From Polyangiaceae bacterium (lineage in GTDB: Bacteria; Myxococcota_A; Polyangia; Polyangiales; Polyangiaceae): a DNA stretch of 64,000 nt. Shown here piece by piece: positions 36,215 through 45,385 of this stretch. Every line of letters starts with the position of its first letter. Position 1 is the stretch's first letter. Under the pieces are notes generated by a model that worked only from the letters and a program-made list of their open reading frames with translations, was not told where the DNA came from and did no database searches. The stretch is from assembly GCA_025936045.1 (NCBI GenBank), contig JAICUB010000005.1:62001-126000 (forward strand), read 5' to 3'. The position numbers were made by a program, and so were the translations under genes.

Positions 36215-37423
36215 TTAGTCGCAGATGGGCGTCGCGTTCGGGAAGGCCGTGCACGCGCTCGAGCCCGAGCAGCCGCAGACGCCGGCGATACAGCTACGTT
36301 CCCCGGAATTCTTGCAGTCGTTGTCGTCTGCGCATTGGCATACGCCGCTCAGGGTGTCGCAGTGCGAGGGACCGCTGCCGGCCGTCATGCAATCGTCGTC
36401 GCTCGTGCAACCGCCGCAGACATGCGTTTGCGTGTCGCAGGTCGGGCCCGCGCCCAGGCCGCAGTCATCGTCCGAGGCGCAGCCGAGCGTGCATTGGCGC
36501 TGCTCGCAGACTCCGGCGCCCGCGCACACCGACACCGTGCCGGACGCACCGGCATGCGGTAGCAGCGTGGGAACCTCGAAGTCGCAGCCCTGGTCACTCA
36601 GTGGAGCGCACCACTGAGCGCCGCTCGAGACGACGCACGCTTCGGTGATGTAGCAATCATCGTCCGTGTCACAAGTGGTAAACCAATCGAAGCTCGCGAA
36701 CTTCTGGCAATCGTCGCTGACCTCGCACGCCGTGCCGAGCGTCGAGACGCAGAAGCCGTCACTGCTGCACGACCCCGTGCCGCACTGCCCGCTCCCCGTG
36801 CACGCGTAGGTACACTCTCCCGCCACGACGCTGCCGGTACCCGCTGTGCCACTTCCGGCGGCTCCGCTGATGCCGCCGCCGCCAGCCGTGCCGCTCGTCC
36901 CCGCCAATCCGCCGCCGCCCGCGCTGCCGGCGCTGCCCGCATGGCCGCCGCCACCCGCGGTTCCGCTGCCGGCCGTGCCGGTTCCTGCGGTTCCGGTGCC
37001 GGCAGTTCCGGTACCCGCGACGCCAACCGTACCGCCCGCACCCGTGCGCGCACCGCCGTCGCCGGACTCACCGCCTTCACCAGCGCCAGCTTGGTTGCCG
37101 GTGTTGCCGGAGCCGCCGCTCGAATTGGTTCCGCCCTTACCACCCCTGGCGTTCGTGCCGCCGGTCGTGCTCGTACCGCCCGTGTCGCTCGTGCCACCGG
37201 TGCCGGCGCTCGCTCCAGCGCCGGGCGTGCCGCTTTCCCCGCTGACACCTTCGCCAGCCGTGCCTGGGTTCTTGCCGGCGGTCCCACCCTTTCCGCCGGT
37301 CCCGGCGGTCTCACTCGTGCCGCCCGTGCCGGGTGTCGGCGAGAGGTCGTCGTCACCTCCGCAAGCGGAGTAGGTGACCGAGCCGAATCCGATCAGGCAA
37401 ATCCAAGCAAAAGCTCTGCGCAT
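36215..37423 (-). CDS. Cys-rich lipoprotein with Gly/Thr linker
   Basis: A 402-residue protein. The signal peptide ICLIGFGSVTYSAC ends in a lipobox followed by GGDDD. About 180 residues of Gly/Thr/Ala low complexity follow (GTAGTGTAGTGTAGSGTAGG). The C-terminal 190 residues have over 20 cysteines in short motifs (GQCGTGSCSSDGFC, TTCDTDDDCYITEAC, SDDDCGLGAGPTC), resembling a Dickkopf/TIL-type disulfide-rich domain of extracellular proteins. It is a minus-strand neighbour of the kinase above. Probably a surface adhesin or ligand; function not known. Confidence 0.82.
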   Translation of the reverse strand: MRRAFAWICLIGFGSVTYSACGGDDDLSPTPGTGGTSETAGTGGKGGTAGKNPGTAGEGVSGESGTPGAGASAGTGGTSDTGGTSTTGGTNARGGKGGTNSSGGSGNTGNQAGAGEGGESGDGGARTGAGGTVGVAGTGTAGTGTAGTGTAGSGTAGGGGHAGSAGSAGGGGLAGTSGTAGGGGISGAAGSGTAGTGSVVAGECTYACTGSGQCGTGSCSSDGFCVSTLGTACEVSDDCQKFASFDWFTTCDTDDDCYITEACVVSSGAQWCAPLSDQGCDFEVPTLLPHAGASGTVSVCAGAGVCEQRQCTLGCASDDDCGLGAGPTCDTQTHVCGGCTSDDDCMTAGSGPSHCDTLSGVCQCADDNDCKNSGERSCIAGVCGCSGSSACTAFPNATPICD

Positions 37424-37556
37424 GCGATGACTCCCTCGGCGGCGTTATACGCCGGCCATAGAGAGCGTCGCAATGCCCGCGCGCCGCGACCAAACTTTGT
37501 CCGCGGCGACGCGGATGACGTGACCCGCGCGAGCGCGCGGTTTCGGGCGAAACGCC

Positions 37557-37946
37557 TCAGCGCTTCGAGTACTGGAAGCGCTTGCGGGCGCCTGCCTGAC
37601 CGTACTTCTTACGCTCGACCTTGCGATCGTCACGCGTGAGGAAGCCGGCGCGCTTGAGCGAGCGGCGCCGCTCGGGATCCTCGCGCGTGAGCGCACGGGC
37701 GATGCCGTGACGGAGGGCTTCGGCCTGGGCGCTATGGCCGCCGCCGGCGACCGTCGCGCGCACGTCGTACTTGTCGAGGAGCTCGAGCACCTCGAGCGAC
37801 TGCCGCGCGATCATGCGTGACGTTTCGCGCTCGAAATATTCGTCGGCCGGCTTGCCGTTGACGGTGACCTTGCCTTCGCCCGAGCCAATCCAAACCCGAG
37901 CAACCGCGGTCTTGCGCTTGCCGGTCGAGTAAGTGAGTTCAGTCAT
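37557..37946 (-). CDS. rpsI: Ribosomal protein S9
   Basis: A 129-residue uS9. [13 protein letters not shown], the [19 protein letters not shown] loop and the basic end [19 protein letters not shown] with the ribosomal P-site tail SKR are diagnostic. It follows rplM by 17 bp, the universal L13-S9 operon. Confidence 0.98.
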   Translation of the reverse strand: MTELTYSTGKRKTAVARVWIGSGEGKVTVNGKPADEYFERETSRMIARQSLEVLELLDKYDVRATVAGGGHSAQAEALRHGIARALTREDPERRRSLKRAGFLTRDDRKVERKKYGQAGARKRFQYSKR

Positions 37947-37963
37947 GTGTCCCTAAAACCTCT

Positions 37964-38398
37964 TCAGACCTTGAACTGTTCGGGCTTCTGCGCCTGGTGC
38001 GGGTGCTCGCCGTTGCCGTAAACCTTGAGCTTCTCGATCATGTGGCGGCCGAGCACGTTCTTCGGAAGCATGCCCTTTACCGCGAGCTCGATGGGACGCT
38101 CGGGGTGCTTCACGATCAGGTGACGGAAGCTCTCCTTGCGGATCGCGCCCGGGTAGCCGCTGTGCGTGTAGTAGTTTTTGTCGGTCGCCTTCTTGCCGGT
38201 GACCTTCACCTGGCTCGCGTTCACGATGACGACGAAGTCGCCCGTGTCGACGTGCGGGGTGTAGGACGGCTTGTGCTTGCCTGAAAGCAACTGGGCGACC
38301 TTGGACGCGAGTCGTCCGAGCGGTTGATCCTTGGCGTCCACCACCCACCACTTGCGGGTTGCGGCTGCTTCGGCTGGTTTTGCGGAGCTGGTCATCAT
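37964..38398 (-). CDS. rplM: Ribosomal protein L13
   Basis: About 144 residues of uL13. [35 protein letters not shown], the [14 protein letters not shown] loop and [18 protein letters not shown] match the family along its length. The tandem ATG complementary to 38393-38398 is preferred; a GTG farther upstream would add a doubtful 10 residues. The operon's promoter must lie in the roughly 200 bp before the divergent regulator gene at 38607, but no clear -10/-35 was seen. Confidence 0.97.
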   Translation of the reverse strand: MMTSSAKPAEAAATRKWWVVDAKDQPLGRLASKVAQLLSGKHKPSYTPHVDTGDFVVIVNASQVKVTGKKATDKNYYTHSGYPGAIRKESFRHLIVKHPERPIELAVKGMLPKNVLGRHMIEKLKVYGNGEHPHQAQKPEQFKV

Positions 38399-38606
38399 CG
38401 TTCGGGACTCGCGTGGGTGGCCCTCCACCTCTGGTGCTGGGGGCCGGAAAGGGGCGAACCCTTAGCGTTCGGCGGGCGGAACGTCAAGAACGGCCGACAA
38501 ATCAGAGACAAACCCGCCCCCACGCCGCCCCTTTCCGCGGGCCGGCGAGCCTTTCCGCCCTCGGCCGATGGGGGCCCCGCCCTGCGCTAAAATAGGTGGC
38601 TCGACC

Positions 38607-40556
38607 ATGGCCGCGCCGCAGAAGAACAAGCTCCTCGAGCGGCTCGTCGCCGACAAGCTCATCACCCCGGAACAGCAAGAAGCCACGCTCAACGTCGTCG
38701 CGCGTACGGGGGAGCGGGTCGAAGAGGCGCTGCTCGACATCAAGGCCATCGACGAGATCGCGCTCTTGAAGCACCTCGCGACCACGCACAAGACGCGCTT
38801 CGTCTCGACGGAGAAGCTCGCGAAGGCCGAGATCGACCCGACGACGCTGGCGAAGGTCCCGCGCAAGCTCGCCGAGCGCGCGAACGTGGTCCCGGTGCTC
38901 TACGACGCGCAGACGGCGACGCTCAGCATCGTCATGCCCGACCCGAGCGACATCCAGACCATCAACGACGTGCAGGTCGCCGCGGGAGTGAAGGAGGTGC
39001 GCGCGTTCGTGGGCAGGCCGCGCGGGATCAAAGCCGCGATCGGCAAGGCGTACCTCGGCGACATCCACGCGTTCGCGGCGCTCGATCGCGACGCGCACGC
39101 GCAGTTCACGACCATGCTCGACGTGTTCGAGCGCAACCTCGTGAGCGAAGAAAGCCTCACGATGTCGCTCGCGCGCGAGGCGACGACCGGCGAGCGCGTG
39201 CTCACGAGCAACGAGCTCGAGCAAGCGGGCAAGTCGCCGCAGGCGCGGGGTCGCGGGCCGCTCGACGACGCGTACCTCGAGACGCTCAACGTGCTCGTGT
39301 CGCTGCTCGAGAACAACCGGCAGGAGCTCCGCGGACACTCCGCTCAAGTCGCGCGGCTCATGCGCCGCATCTCCGAGCGCATCGGCGTGTCGGAGTACCT
39401 GCTCGCGGCGCACATGGCCGCCGCCTACGTGCACGACCTCGGCAAGATGGGCGCCTATCACCTCACGGCGCTCAACGTCGCCGAGTACGAGGGGCACCGC
39501 ACCTCGGCGCAGAAGCTCGTCGCGGCGCCGCTCCAATTGCTCGAGGCGGTGCGCCTCCCGCCCGAAGCGGCCGGCGCCGTCGAGCACATGTACGAGCGCT
39601 ACGACGGCCAGGGCTTTCCGGAGAAGCTCGCCGGCAAGGAGATCCCGCTCGGCGCGCGCCTGCTCTCGATCACCGACACCTACGCCGATCTCACGCAGAA
39701 TTCGCGCAATCCGTTCAGGAAGACGCTGCGTCCGGCGCAAGCGTGCGAGGTGCTCACGCGCCACCGCGGCACCATCTTCGATCCGAACCTCGTCGACATC
39801 TTCAAGCAAACCGTGACGGGCGAGGAGATGAGGGAGCGCTTGCTCGCGAATCGCCGGCGCGCCGTCATCGTCGATCCCGATCCCGAGGAGACGACGGTGC
39901 TCGAGCTCCGGCTGATCGAGCAGGGCTTCGAAGTGAATCAGGCGCGCACGGGCGAGCAAGCGGTGAAGCTGCTCGAGAAGGGCGAGGTCGACATCGTGAT
40001 CTGCGAGATGCAGCTCGGTGAGGGGAGCGACGGCTTCAAGCTGCTCGAGCTCGCGCGCAAAGCGGAGTGGGGTCGAGCGCTCCCGTGGGTGTTCGTCACG
40101 GGCAGCGCGGCGGGCAACGACGCCAAGCGCGCCTTCGACCTCGGCGCGGCCGACTTTTTGACCAAGCCCGTGAGCGCCGATCTGCTGGTCGCAAAGCTTC
40201 GACAAATCATGGAACGGGAGGCGACGCGCAGCGGCGCGAAGCGCGGCGTTTCCGGCTCGCTCGCGGAGATGAGCCTGCCCGACATGGTGCAGGTGCTCTG
40301 GCACGGCCGAAAGACCGGGGCGCTGAAGATCCGCTCGCAGGCCGGTGCGGGCGAGATCCACTTCGTGAACGGCAACGTTTACAACGCGCTCTACGGCAAC
40401 CAGCGGGGTGAGGAAGCCTTCTACGCCATGCTCGGGCTCTCGCAGGGGGACTTCGTCCTGGACCCGAACTTCGTCGCGCCGCAGGAGCTCTTCAGTAAAA
40501 GCCCCGAAGCGTTGCTGCTCGAGGGCATGCGCCGCCTGGACGAGGCTCAGAGATAG
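38607..40556 (+). CDS. MshEN + HD-GYP-like + receiver + PATAN (DUF4388) regulator
   Basis: A 649-residue multidomain regulator. Residues 5-150 resemble the MshEN/GspE N-terminal domain that can bind cyclic di-GMP (LLERLVADKLITPEQQEATL). Residues 230-400 are an HD-GYP-like phosphodiesterase: HSAQVARLMRRI, HDLGKMG at 276-282 and YERYDGQGFP at 329-338, with Phe in place of the Tyr of GYP. Residues about 410-535 are a receiver (VIVDPDPEE acid pair, VTGSAAG, FLTKPVS), but the phospho-Asp position is Glu 467 (IVICEMQL). The C-terminal 100 residues are a DUF4388/PATAN domain (SLAEMSLPDMVQVLWHGRK). It probably couples cyclic di-GMP with protein interaction; the Glu suggests a constitutive or phosphorylation-independent state (inference). 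Confidence 0.88.
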   Translation: MAAPQKNKLLERLVADKLITPEQQEATLNVVARTGERVEEALLDIKAIDEIALLKHLATTHKTRFVSTEKLAKAEIDPTTLAKVPRKLAERANVVPVLYDAQTATLSIVMPDPSDIQTINDVQVAAGVKEVRAFVGRPRGIKAAIGKAYLGDIHAFAALDRDAHAQFTTMLDVFERNLVSEESLTMSLAREATTGERVLTSNELEQAGKSPQARGRGPLDDAYLETLNVLVSLLENNRQELRGHSAQVARLMRRISERIGVSEYLLAAHMAAAYVHDLGKMGAYHLTALNVAEYEGHRTSAQKLVAAPLQLLEAVRLPPEAAGAVEHMYERYDGQGFPEKLAGKEIPLGARLLSITDTYADLTQNSRNPFRKTLRPAQACEVLTRHRGTIFDPNLVDIFKQTVTGEEMRERLLANRRRAVIVDPDPEETTVLELRLIEQGFEVNQARTGEQAVKLLEKGEVDIVICEMQLGEGSDGFKLLELARKAEWGRALPWVFVTGSAAGNDAKRAFDLGAADFLTKPVSADLLVAKLRQIMEREATRSGAKRGVSGSLAEMSLPDMVQVLWHGRKTGALKIRSQAGAGEIHFVNGNVYNALYGNQRGEEAFYAMLGLSQGDFVLDPNFVAPQELFSKSPEALLLEGMRRLDEAQR

Positions 40557-40600
40557 CGGTATCCTGAATTTTCGCGGGCGCCCGCGAGAGGTTTGCCCTT

Positions 40601-41320
40601 TTGTCCAAGGTGCCTCCGCCAGTCCTCGGCTTCAACAACAACGTCCGCCACCGCGGCCGGATTTTTCACATCCAAACCGAGGACTCCGGGGTGCGTTTCG
40701 CGCGCATCGTCACCCACCTCTTCGCTGACGGTGGTCGCATCATCAAGACGACGCGCACCGACTACGGCGAGCAGCTCGAAAAGGGCGACGTCTCGAAGCT
40801 CGTGCGCGTGATGATGAAGGATCAGCATCGCGGGATGTTCACGGCGCTGCGCGCCGGTGAGCTCGACGCACTGCTCGAAAGGACCGTCGGTCCGTTATCG
40901 GAAGCGCCGCCCGCGGCGCCGCGAGCCCCCGCCAAAAGCGTGAGGCCGCCCCGTGCGTCCGAGCGCCCGCGTGAGTCCGAGCGCCCGCGCCGCCGGCAGC
41001 TGTCGAATCCGGCGCTGCGCGGCGTCGCGCAGTCGATGTCGCCGCCGAGCGCGGACGGCTTCGACCTCGACGTGGGCGGGCTCGACCAGCTGCCGTCGCG
41101 CTCGCGCTCGCAACCGCCCCGTGCGCCGCGCAAAACGCAGCCGCCCCGCAGTCGTCCGCCGCAGGCGCGCCCGCAACCCCAGCGTCCCGCCGCCCAGTTC
41201 GCGAACGCCCCCGAAGCGCGCGCCCGCTCCATCTTCGGCGACGAAGCCATCAGCGAGCAGACCCTCGACGAGGTCATCTTGAGCTACCTCGCGGAGGATT
41301 TGGACGGTACGCAGAAGTAG
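40601..41320 (+). CDS. Hypothetical protein with conserved N-terminal domain and disordered Arg/Pro linker
   Basis: A 239-residue protein starting with TTG at 40601, about 9 bases after GAGAGG. Residues 8-75 (LGFNNNVRHRGRIFHIQTED, HLFADGGRIIKTTRTDYGE) are a compact domain that I associate with uncharacterised deltaproteobacterial proteins. The middle is a low-complexity linker of Pro/Arg/Ser, and the last 40 residues form an acidic helix (SEQTLDEVILSYLAEDLDG). It follows the HD-GYP/receiver gene by 44 bp on the same strand, so it may be its partner. Function unknown. Confidence 0.75.
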   Translation: MSKVPPPVLGFNNNVRHRGRIFHIQTEDSGVRFARIVTHLFADGGRIIKTTRTDYGEQLEKGDVSKLVRVMMKDQHRGMFTALRAGELDALLERTVGPLSEAPPAAPRAPAKSVRPPRASERPRESERPRRRQLSNPALRGVAQSMSPPSADGFDLDVGGLDQLPSRSRSQPPRAPRKTQPPRSRPPQARPQPQRPAAQFANAPEARARSIFGDEAISEQTLDEVILSYLAEDLDGTQK

Positions 41321-41394
41321 GAACGGTACGGAGGTAGGAGCGAACGGGGTGGGCGGCATGCGCGGAACGACGGCGAACGGCGGCGAACGGCGGC

Positions 41395-42018
41395 ATGTCG
41401 AGTGCCGGCAAGGCGAACGGCGGCAAAGCGAACGGCGGTAAGCCGGGTACGGGCGGCACCGGCACCGGCGGCACCGGCCCCGGCGACAGCGGCCCCGGCG
41501 GAGAAGCCGGAAGTGAGAACGGCGGCGCGACCGAAGGCGGCGCGACGGGCGTCGGAGGTACGGGCGCGGGCGGGACGACTTCCGGAACCGGCGGCACGGC
41601 TCCGAACGGCGGTGAAGGCGGCGCGATGTGCGAGCCCGGCTTCGAGACGTGTCCGGGGTTCGCCGAATGTTCGACCAATCTCGCCGTCGGCGATCCCGTC
41701 GGGTCGACGGTGACGAACTGCGGCGCGTGCGGCCTCAGCTGCTCGACCGTCAACGTGGACACCGCTGCGTGTGCGAGCGGCGTGTGTCAGCCGACCTGTT
41801 CCGCCAACTACGGGGACTGCAGCACCGCCGCCAACGACGGTTGTGAAACGGACCTGACGACCACCACGAGGTGTGGCAGCTGTGATCATGCGTGCTCGAA
41901 TACGGGCGCTTCGGTTGGGTCGCTTCGGTGCCCTGAGCCGCGGTTCGCCGTGGGCCACGCCCGCGAACTCGCCGGCGGGGCCTGCGGGGGTTTGACGCCA
42001 TGCCGGAGCTGCGCTTGA
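41395..42018 (+). pseudogene. Remnant of a Gly-rich, Cys-rich lipoprotein gene
   Basis: The open frame (207 residues) has a Gly/Thr/Ser linker (GTGGTGTGGTGPGDSG) and a Cys-rich domain (NCGACGLSCSTVNV, CGSCDHACSNTG). Both features are common in the lipoproteins of this window, but there is no signal peptide. Reading back in frame a stop lies at 41335-41337 with no usable start, and the sequence between is a short repeat of GGCGAACGGC. After CSNTGAS the protein changes to a basic, Cys-poor stretch, suggesting a second frame change near 41910. It is therefore probably a 5'-truncated remnant, though a short secreted-like product cannot be excluded. It precedes a kinase gene. Confidence 0.6.
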
Positions 42019-42036
42019 TTTCGGGTAGGCGGACCG

Positions 42037-43503
42037 GTGAGCGAGCCGACGACCGAAGAACTGAGGGGCGCGACGGGCATCGGTCCCGGCGACGTGATCG
42101 CGGGCAAATACCTGATCGAGGCGGCGCTCGGCGCAGGCGGCATGGGCGTCGTGTTTCGAGCGCGGCACACGAAGCTCGACGGTCACGTTGCCCTCAAGTT
42201 CCTGTCGCGCGAATGTCTCGCGAATCCGCAGGCGGTCAGTCGCTTCCAGCGTGAAGCGCAGGCCGCCGCTCGCTTGAAGAACGACCACGTCGTGCGCGTC
42301 TTCGATGTCGGCGTGCACGAAAACGGCTTGCCTTACATCGTGATGGAGCACCTCGAGGGCGGAGACCTCGCGCGCCTCTTGCGTGCTACCGGCACGCTAC
42401 CACCCGAGCAAGCCGTCGACCTCTTGCTTCAGGCCTGCGTTGCCGTCGCCGAAGCGCACGACGCCGGGATCATTCATCGGGACCTGAAGCCGTCGAACCT
42501 GTTTTGCGTGCCGCGGGCCGACGGGCGCTTCACGATCAAGATCGTCGATTTCGGGATCTCGAAGCTTGCGGGCGCGCTCTTGGCGGATGAGGAAAGCGTC
42601 ACCGTCACGGGCAACTTCATCGGCTCGCCGAGCTACATGTCGCCCGAGCAGATGCACTCGGCGAGCCGAGTCGACGAACGCGCCGACATCTGGTCTTTGG
42701 GCGTCGTGCTGTACGAGTGCCTCACGGGCAAGCTGCCGTTTCCGGCCGCGTCTTATCCGGAAATGTGCCTGAAAGTGACGCAGGCAGCGCCCGTGCCGCC
42801 GCGCGCGCATCGGCCCGAGCTTCCCGTAGCGCTCGAGCACGTGATCTTGAAGTGTCTCGAGAAGGCGCGCGAGCAGCGCTATGCGAGCGTCGGCGAGCTC
42901 GCCGAGGCGCTCCGGGAGTTCGCGGGCGGGTCGAGCGAGCTGCCGTCCGCGGGGCTCGCCGCCGCAGACGCGGCGGGCATCTTCGCCCATTCGAGCAGGC
43001 CTCCGCGGCGCGCGTCGCACCTCCCGAGCTTCAGTCTCACCCAGCCGAGCTGGGTGCGGACCGATCGGCCAGTGAGCGATCGCCGGTTGCCGCTGCTCGC
43101 GGCGCTCACGTTATTCGGGGCATGCTTGCTCGCCGTGCTCGTTTGGGTCGTCTTCGGCTCGCGGCGCGTGGAACGAGCCGCAGCGCCTGGGCTGCCTTCC
43201 GCCATACAGGTCGCGTCCCCGCCCGTGAAGACGGAGGAACCGCAGGCCGTTCCGACAGGTCCGCCGCTGAATCCCGAGCCATGGCCCGCGGTTCCCGCCG
43301 CGTCCGAGCCCGTCACCGCGCCCGAGCCCGTCGCCGCGCCCACGCCGGTCGTTTCGGCTCAGCCGGTTTCGCCCCCGAGCGCCCCGAGTGCCGTCGGCCC
43401 GCCGTCTCCGGTCGAGAGTGCGCTCGCTCCGCGTTCCCGTCCTGCATCCCCGGTGAGACCGCCTGCCGAACGCGACGCAAGGAGCCCGACCTGGACCCGA
43501 TGA
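42037..43503 (+). CDS. Hanks-type serine/threonine protein kinase, membrane anchored
   Basis: A 488-residue kinase starting with GTG at 42037. Catalytic motifs are complete: GAGGMGVVFRA, VALKFL, IIHRDLKPSNLF, IVDFGISKLAG, and GSPSYMSPEQ. A linker, then one transmembrane helix (LPLLAALTLFGACLLAVLVW) and a Pro/Val/Ala-rich extracytoplasmic tail complete it. Its stop overlaps the ATG of the next TPR gene (ATGA), so kinase and TPR protein are co-translated and probably act together. It closely resembles the kinase at 34473. Confidence 0.95.
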   Translation: MSEPTTEELRGATGIGPGDVIAGKYLIEAALGAGGMGVVFRARHTKLDGHVALKFLSRECLANPQAVSRFQREAQAAARLKNDHVVRVFDVGVHENGLPYIVMEHLEGGDLARLLRATGTLPPEQAVDLLLQACVAVAEAHDAGIIHRDLKPSNLFCVPRADGRFTIKIVDFGISKLAGALLADEESVTVTGNFIGSPSYMSPEQMHSASRVDERADIWSLGVVLYECLTGKLPFPAASYPEMCLKVTQAAPVPPRAHRPELPVALEHVILKCLEKAREQRYASVGELAEALREFAGGSSELPSAGLAAADAAGIFAHSSRPPRRASHLPSFSLTQPSWVRTDRPVSDRRLPLLAALTLFGACLLAVLVWVVFGSRRVERAAAPGLPSAIQVASPPVKTEEPQAVPTGPPLNPEPWPAVPAASEPVTAPEPVAAPTPVVSAQPVSPPSAPSAVGPPSPVESALAPRSRPASPVRPPAERDARSPTWTR

Positions 43504-44522
43504 GAACGCGTGCTCGCTCCCTGTGTCGGTTCGCCGGGTTACTTTTGGGGACCGTCGGGTTATTCGAACTCGCGTCCCTCGACGAAGCGAAGGCGCAAGA
43601 CACAGCGACGCCGAAAGCTCCGAAGAGCTCTACACCGAGCGCCGTCGCCGAAGCGGAACGGATCTTCGAGCGAGCGGTCAAACGACTCGACGCAGGCGAC
43701 TTCCCGGGCGCGTGTCCGCTCCTCGAGCAGAGCGAGCAACTGGATCCAAGCAGCGGGACCCTACTAAACCTCGGCGACTGCTACGAACACCTCGGGCGCA
43801 CGGCTTCGGCGTGGGCCACGTTCGGAGAAGCCGCACGGCTCGCGAGCGCTACAGGTCGGGCTGACCGAGTCCAAGTCGCCGAGCTCCGCCGGGACCGGCT
43901 CGTCGACAAGCTCCGCCGATTGAGACCCTTGCCGCCCAGTCAGCCCGTCGTCGGACTGTCGCTCTACCTCGACGACCGACCGTTACCGTCGAGCGCTTGG
44001 AGCACACCGGTGGCGATGGACCCCGGTCGACACGCGTTCCGCGCGACGGCACCCGGCCGCGCTGACTTCGTTCAGGTCCTCGTGGCCCCGGCGCCCGGCG
44101 TGACGGAAGACCTGCCCATCCCCGAGTTGGCGCTGGCGGCGCCGGCGCCGTCCGACGCCGAAAGAGCCGCGCGCGCGGACCAATCGGGGCTTGGCCCGCA
44201 ACGGACGGCCGCGATCGCGAGCGCCGGGGTCGGCGCGGTCGGCTTGATCGTGGGGAGCATTTTCGGCGTGCGCTCCATGGTGAAGCACCACGAGTCGGAT
44301 GCGCATTGCAACGGCGACATTTGCGCCGATCGGGCGGGCGTCGAACTGATGGATAGCGCTCGGGCGGCAGGCAATGTTTCGACCGTCGCGTTCGTGGTCG
44401 GCGGTGTGGGGCTTGGTGCAGCGGCCGTGCTTTGGCTGGTCCCGGTCGGGAGCACGGCAACCACACGGACGGCCGAGATCGGCTTCGGCCCGGGTACGGC
44501 GCGCCTGCGCGCCACGTGGTGA
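43500..44522 (+). CDS. TPR protein with PEGA-like region, paralogue of the one at 30278
   Basis: A 340-residue exported protein. The ATG at 43500 overlaps the kinase stop. The signal peptide (AGLLLGTVGLFELASLDEAKAQ) precedes TPR helices (IFERAVKRLDAGDFPGACPL, GTLLNLGDCYEHLGRTASAW). A PEGA-like segment follows (LYLDDRPLPSSAWSTPVAMD, RHAFRATAPGR), then two hydrophobic helices near the C-terminus (VGAVGLIVGSIFGV and VSTVAFVVGGVGLGAAAVLW). The order and several TPR residues match the protein at 30278. A role as protein-binding partner of the kinase is inferred from the coupling. Confidence 0.85.
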   Translation: MRTRARSLCRFAGLLLGTVGLFELASLDEAKAQDTATPKAPKSSTPSAVAEAERIFERAVKRLDAGDFPGACPLLEQSEQLDPSSGTLLNLGDCYEHLGRTASAWATFGEAARLASATGRADRVQVAELRRDRLVDKLRRLRPLPPSQPVVGLSLYLDDRPLPSSAWSTPVAMDPGRHAFRATAPGRADFVQVLVAPAPGVTEDLPIPELALAAPAPSDAERAARADQSGLGPQRTAAIASAGVGAVGLIVGSIFGVRSMVKHHESDAHCNGDICADRAGVELMDSARAAGNVSTVAFVVGGVGLGAAAVLWLVPVGSTATTRTAEIGFGPGTARLRATW

Positions 44523-44595
44523 AGCGGGCGCGTCACGTACGAGCGGCCTGCGCGGCGCCGATCCAGTGCTAACATCGCGCGCGGTGACTGTCGGA

Positions 44596-45378
44596 ATGCG
44601 CGACCCCCGTCGCCGGCTTTCGCGTACCAAGCCGCTCCTTGCGTTCGTCAGCGTGGGCTTTGCCTGCAACGGGCTGCTCGGCAACGACCCGCGCGAACTT
44701 GCGCCGAATCAGAGCGACGCAGCAAGCGGTGGCGAAAAGACGGACGCTGGGGCAGCGGGGGCGCGAGACGGCGGCGCCGCGGGCGAGGCACGCGGTGGTG
44801 AGTCGGGTAAGGGCGATAGCGGCTCAGGAAGAGCCGGAGCCGGTGCGGGCTTGCCGGGGAGCGCGGGCGAAGCCGGATCCGTGGGCAGCGCCGGTGAAGC
44901 CGGCGCTTGCGCCGTCGTCGAATGCACGCCGGGCACGACGCAAAGTGATCCGGAACCGTGCGGTGACTGCATGCTCGGAATGCACGAGCGCACGGCGGTT
45001 TGCTCGAGCGGTTGCCGCTGGGAATGGAGCGATTGGAGCACCTGCGTGGAGGCGGCGGCGTGCCATCCCGGCACCACGCGTCCCTCGACGGCGAACTGTC
45101 CCTGCGGTGGAACCAAGAGTCAGAGCGCGAGCTGCGGCACTGACTGCACCTGGGGCGCCCCGACGGATACGAGCAGCTGCGCCGATCTCGACTGCTGCAC
45201 CTCGGTCAAGTTCTGCGACACGCCCGATGACCTTGCCGGTATCCCAGCCAGTCGAGGAACGTGGTGCGTGCAGGAGACGGCCGCGTGCACCCATGCGGAG
45301 GTGGATACCGATTGCGCGTCTTCGGTCGCGCAAATCTCCTGTGCGCTCGAGGCCGACGTGTACATCCAGTACCTGTAA
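44596..45378 (+). CDS. Lipoprotein with thrombospondin type 1-like Cys-rich domain
   Basis: A 260-residue protein starting at ATG 44596 (a GTG at 44584 is also in frame). The signal peptide ends LLAFVSVGFAC, followed by a Gly/Ala/Ser/Glu linker. The C-terminal 170 residues carry about 20 Cys residues with a thrombospondin-1-like WSDWSTC core (CRWEWSDWSTCVEAAAC) and further repeats (NCPCGGTKSQSASCGTDCTW). It is downstream of the kinase and TPR genes, and the lipobox/linker/Cys-rich plan is like that of the genes at 29233 and 36215. Probably a surface-exposed adhesive protein; convergent with the next gene. Confidence 0.8.
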   Translation: MRDPRRRLSRTKPLLAFVSVGFACNGLLGNDPRELAPNQSDAASGGEKTDAGAAGARDGGAAGEARGGESGKGDSGSGRAGAGAGLPGSAGEAGSVGSAGEAGACAVVECTPGTTQSDPEPCGDCMLGMHERTAVCSSGCRWEWSDWSTCVEAAACHPGTTRPSTANCPCGGTKSQSASCGTDCTWGAPTDTSSCADLDCCTSVKFCDTPDDLAGIPASRGTWCVQETAACTHAEVDTDCASSVAQISCALEADVYIQYL

Positions 45379-45385
45379 CGGTCGG

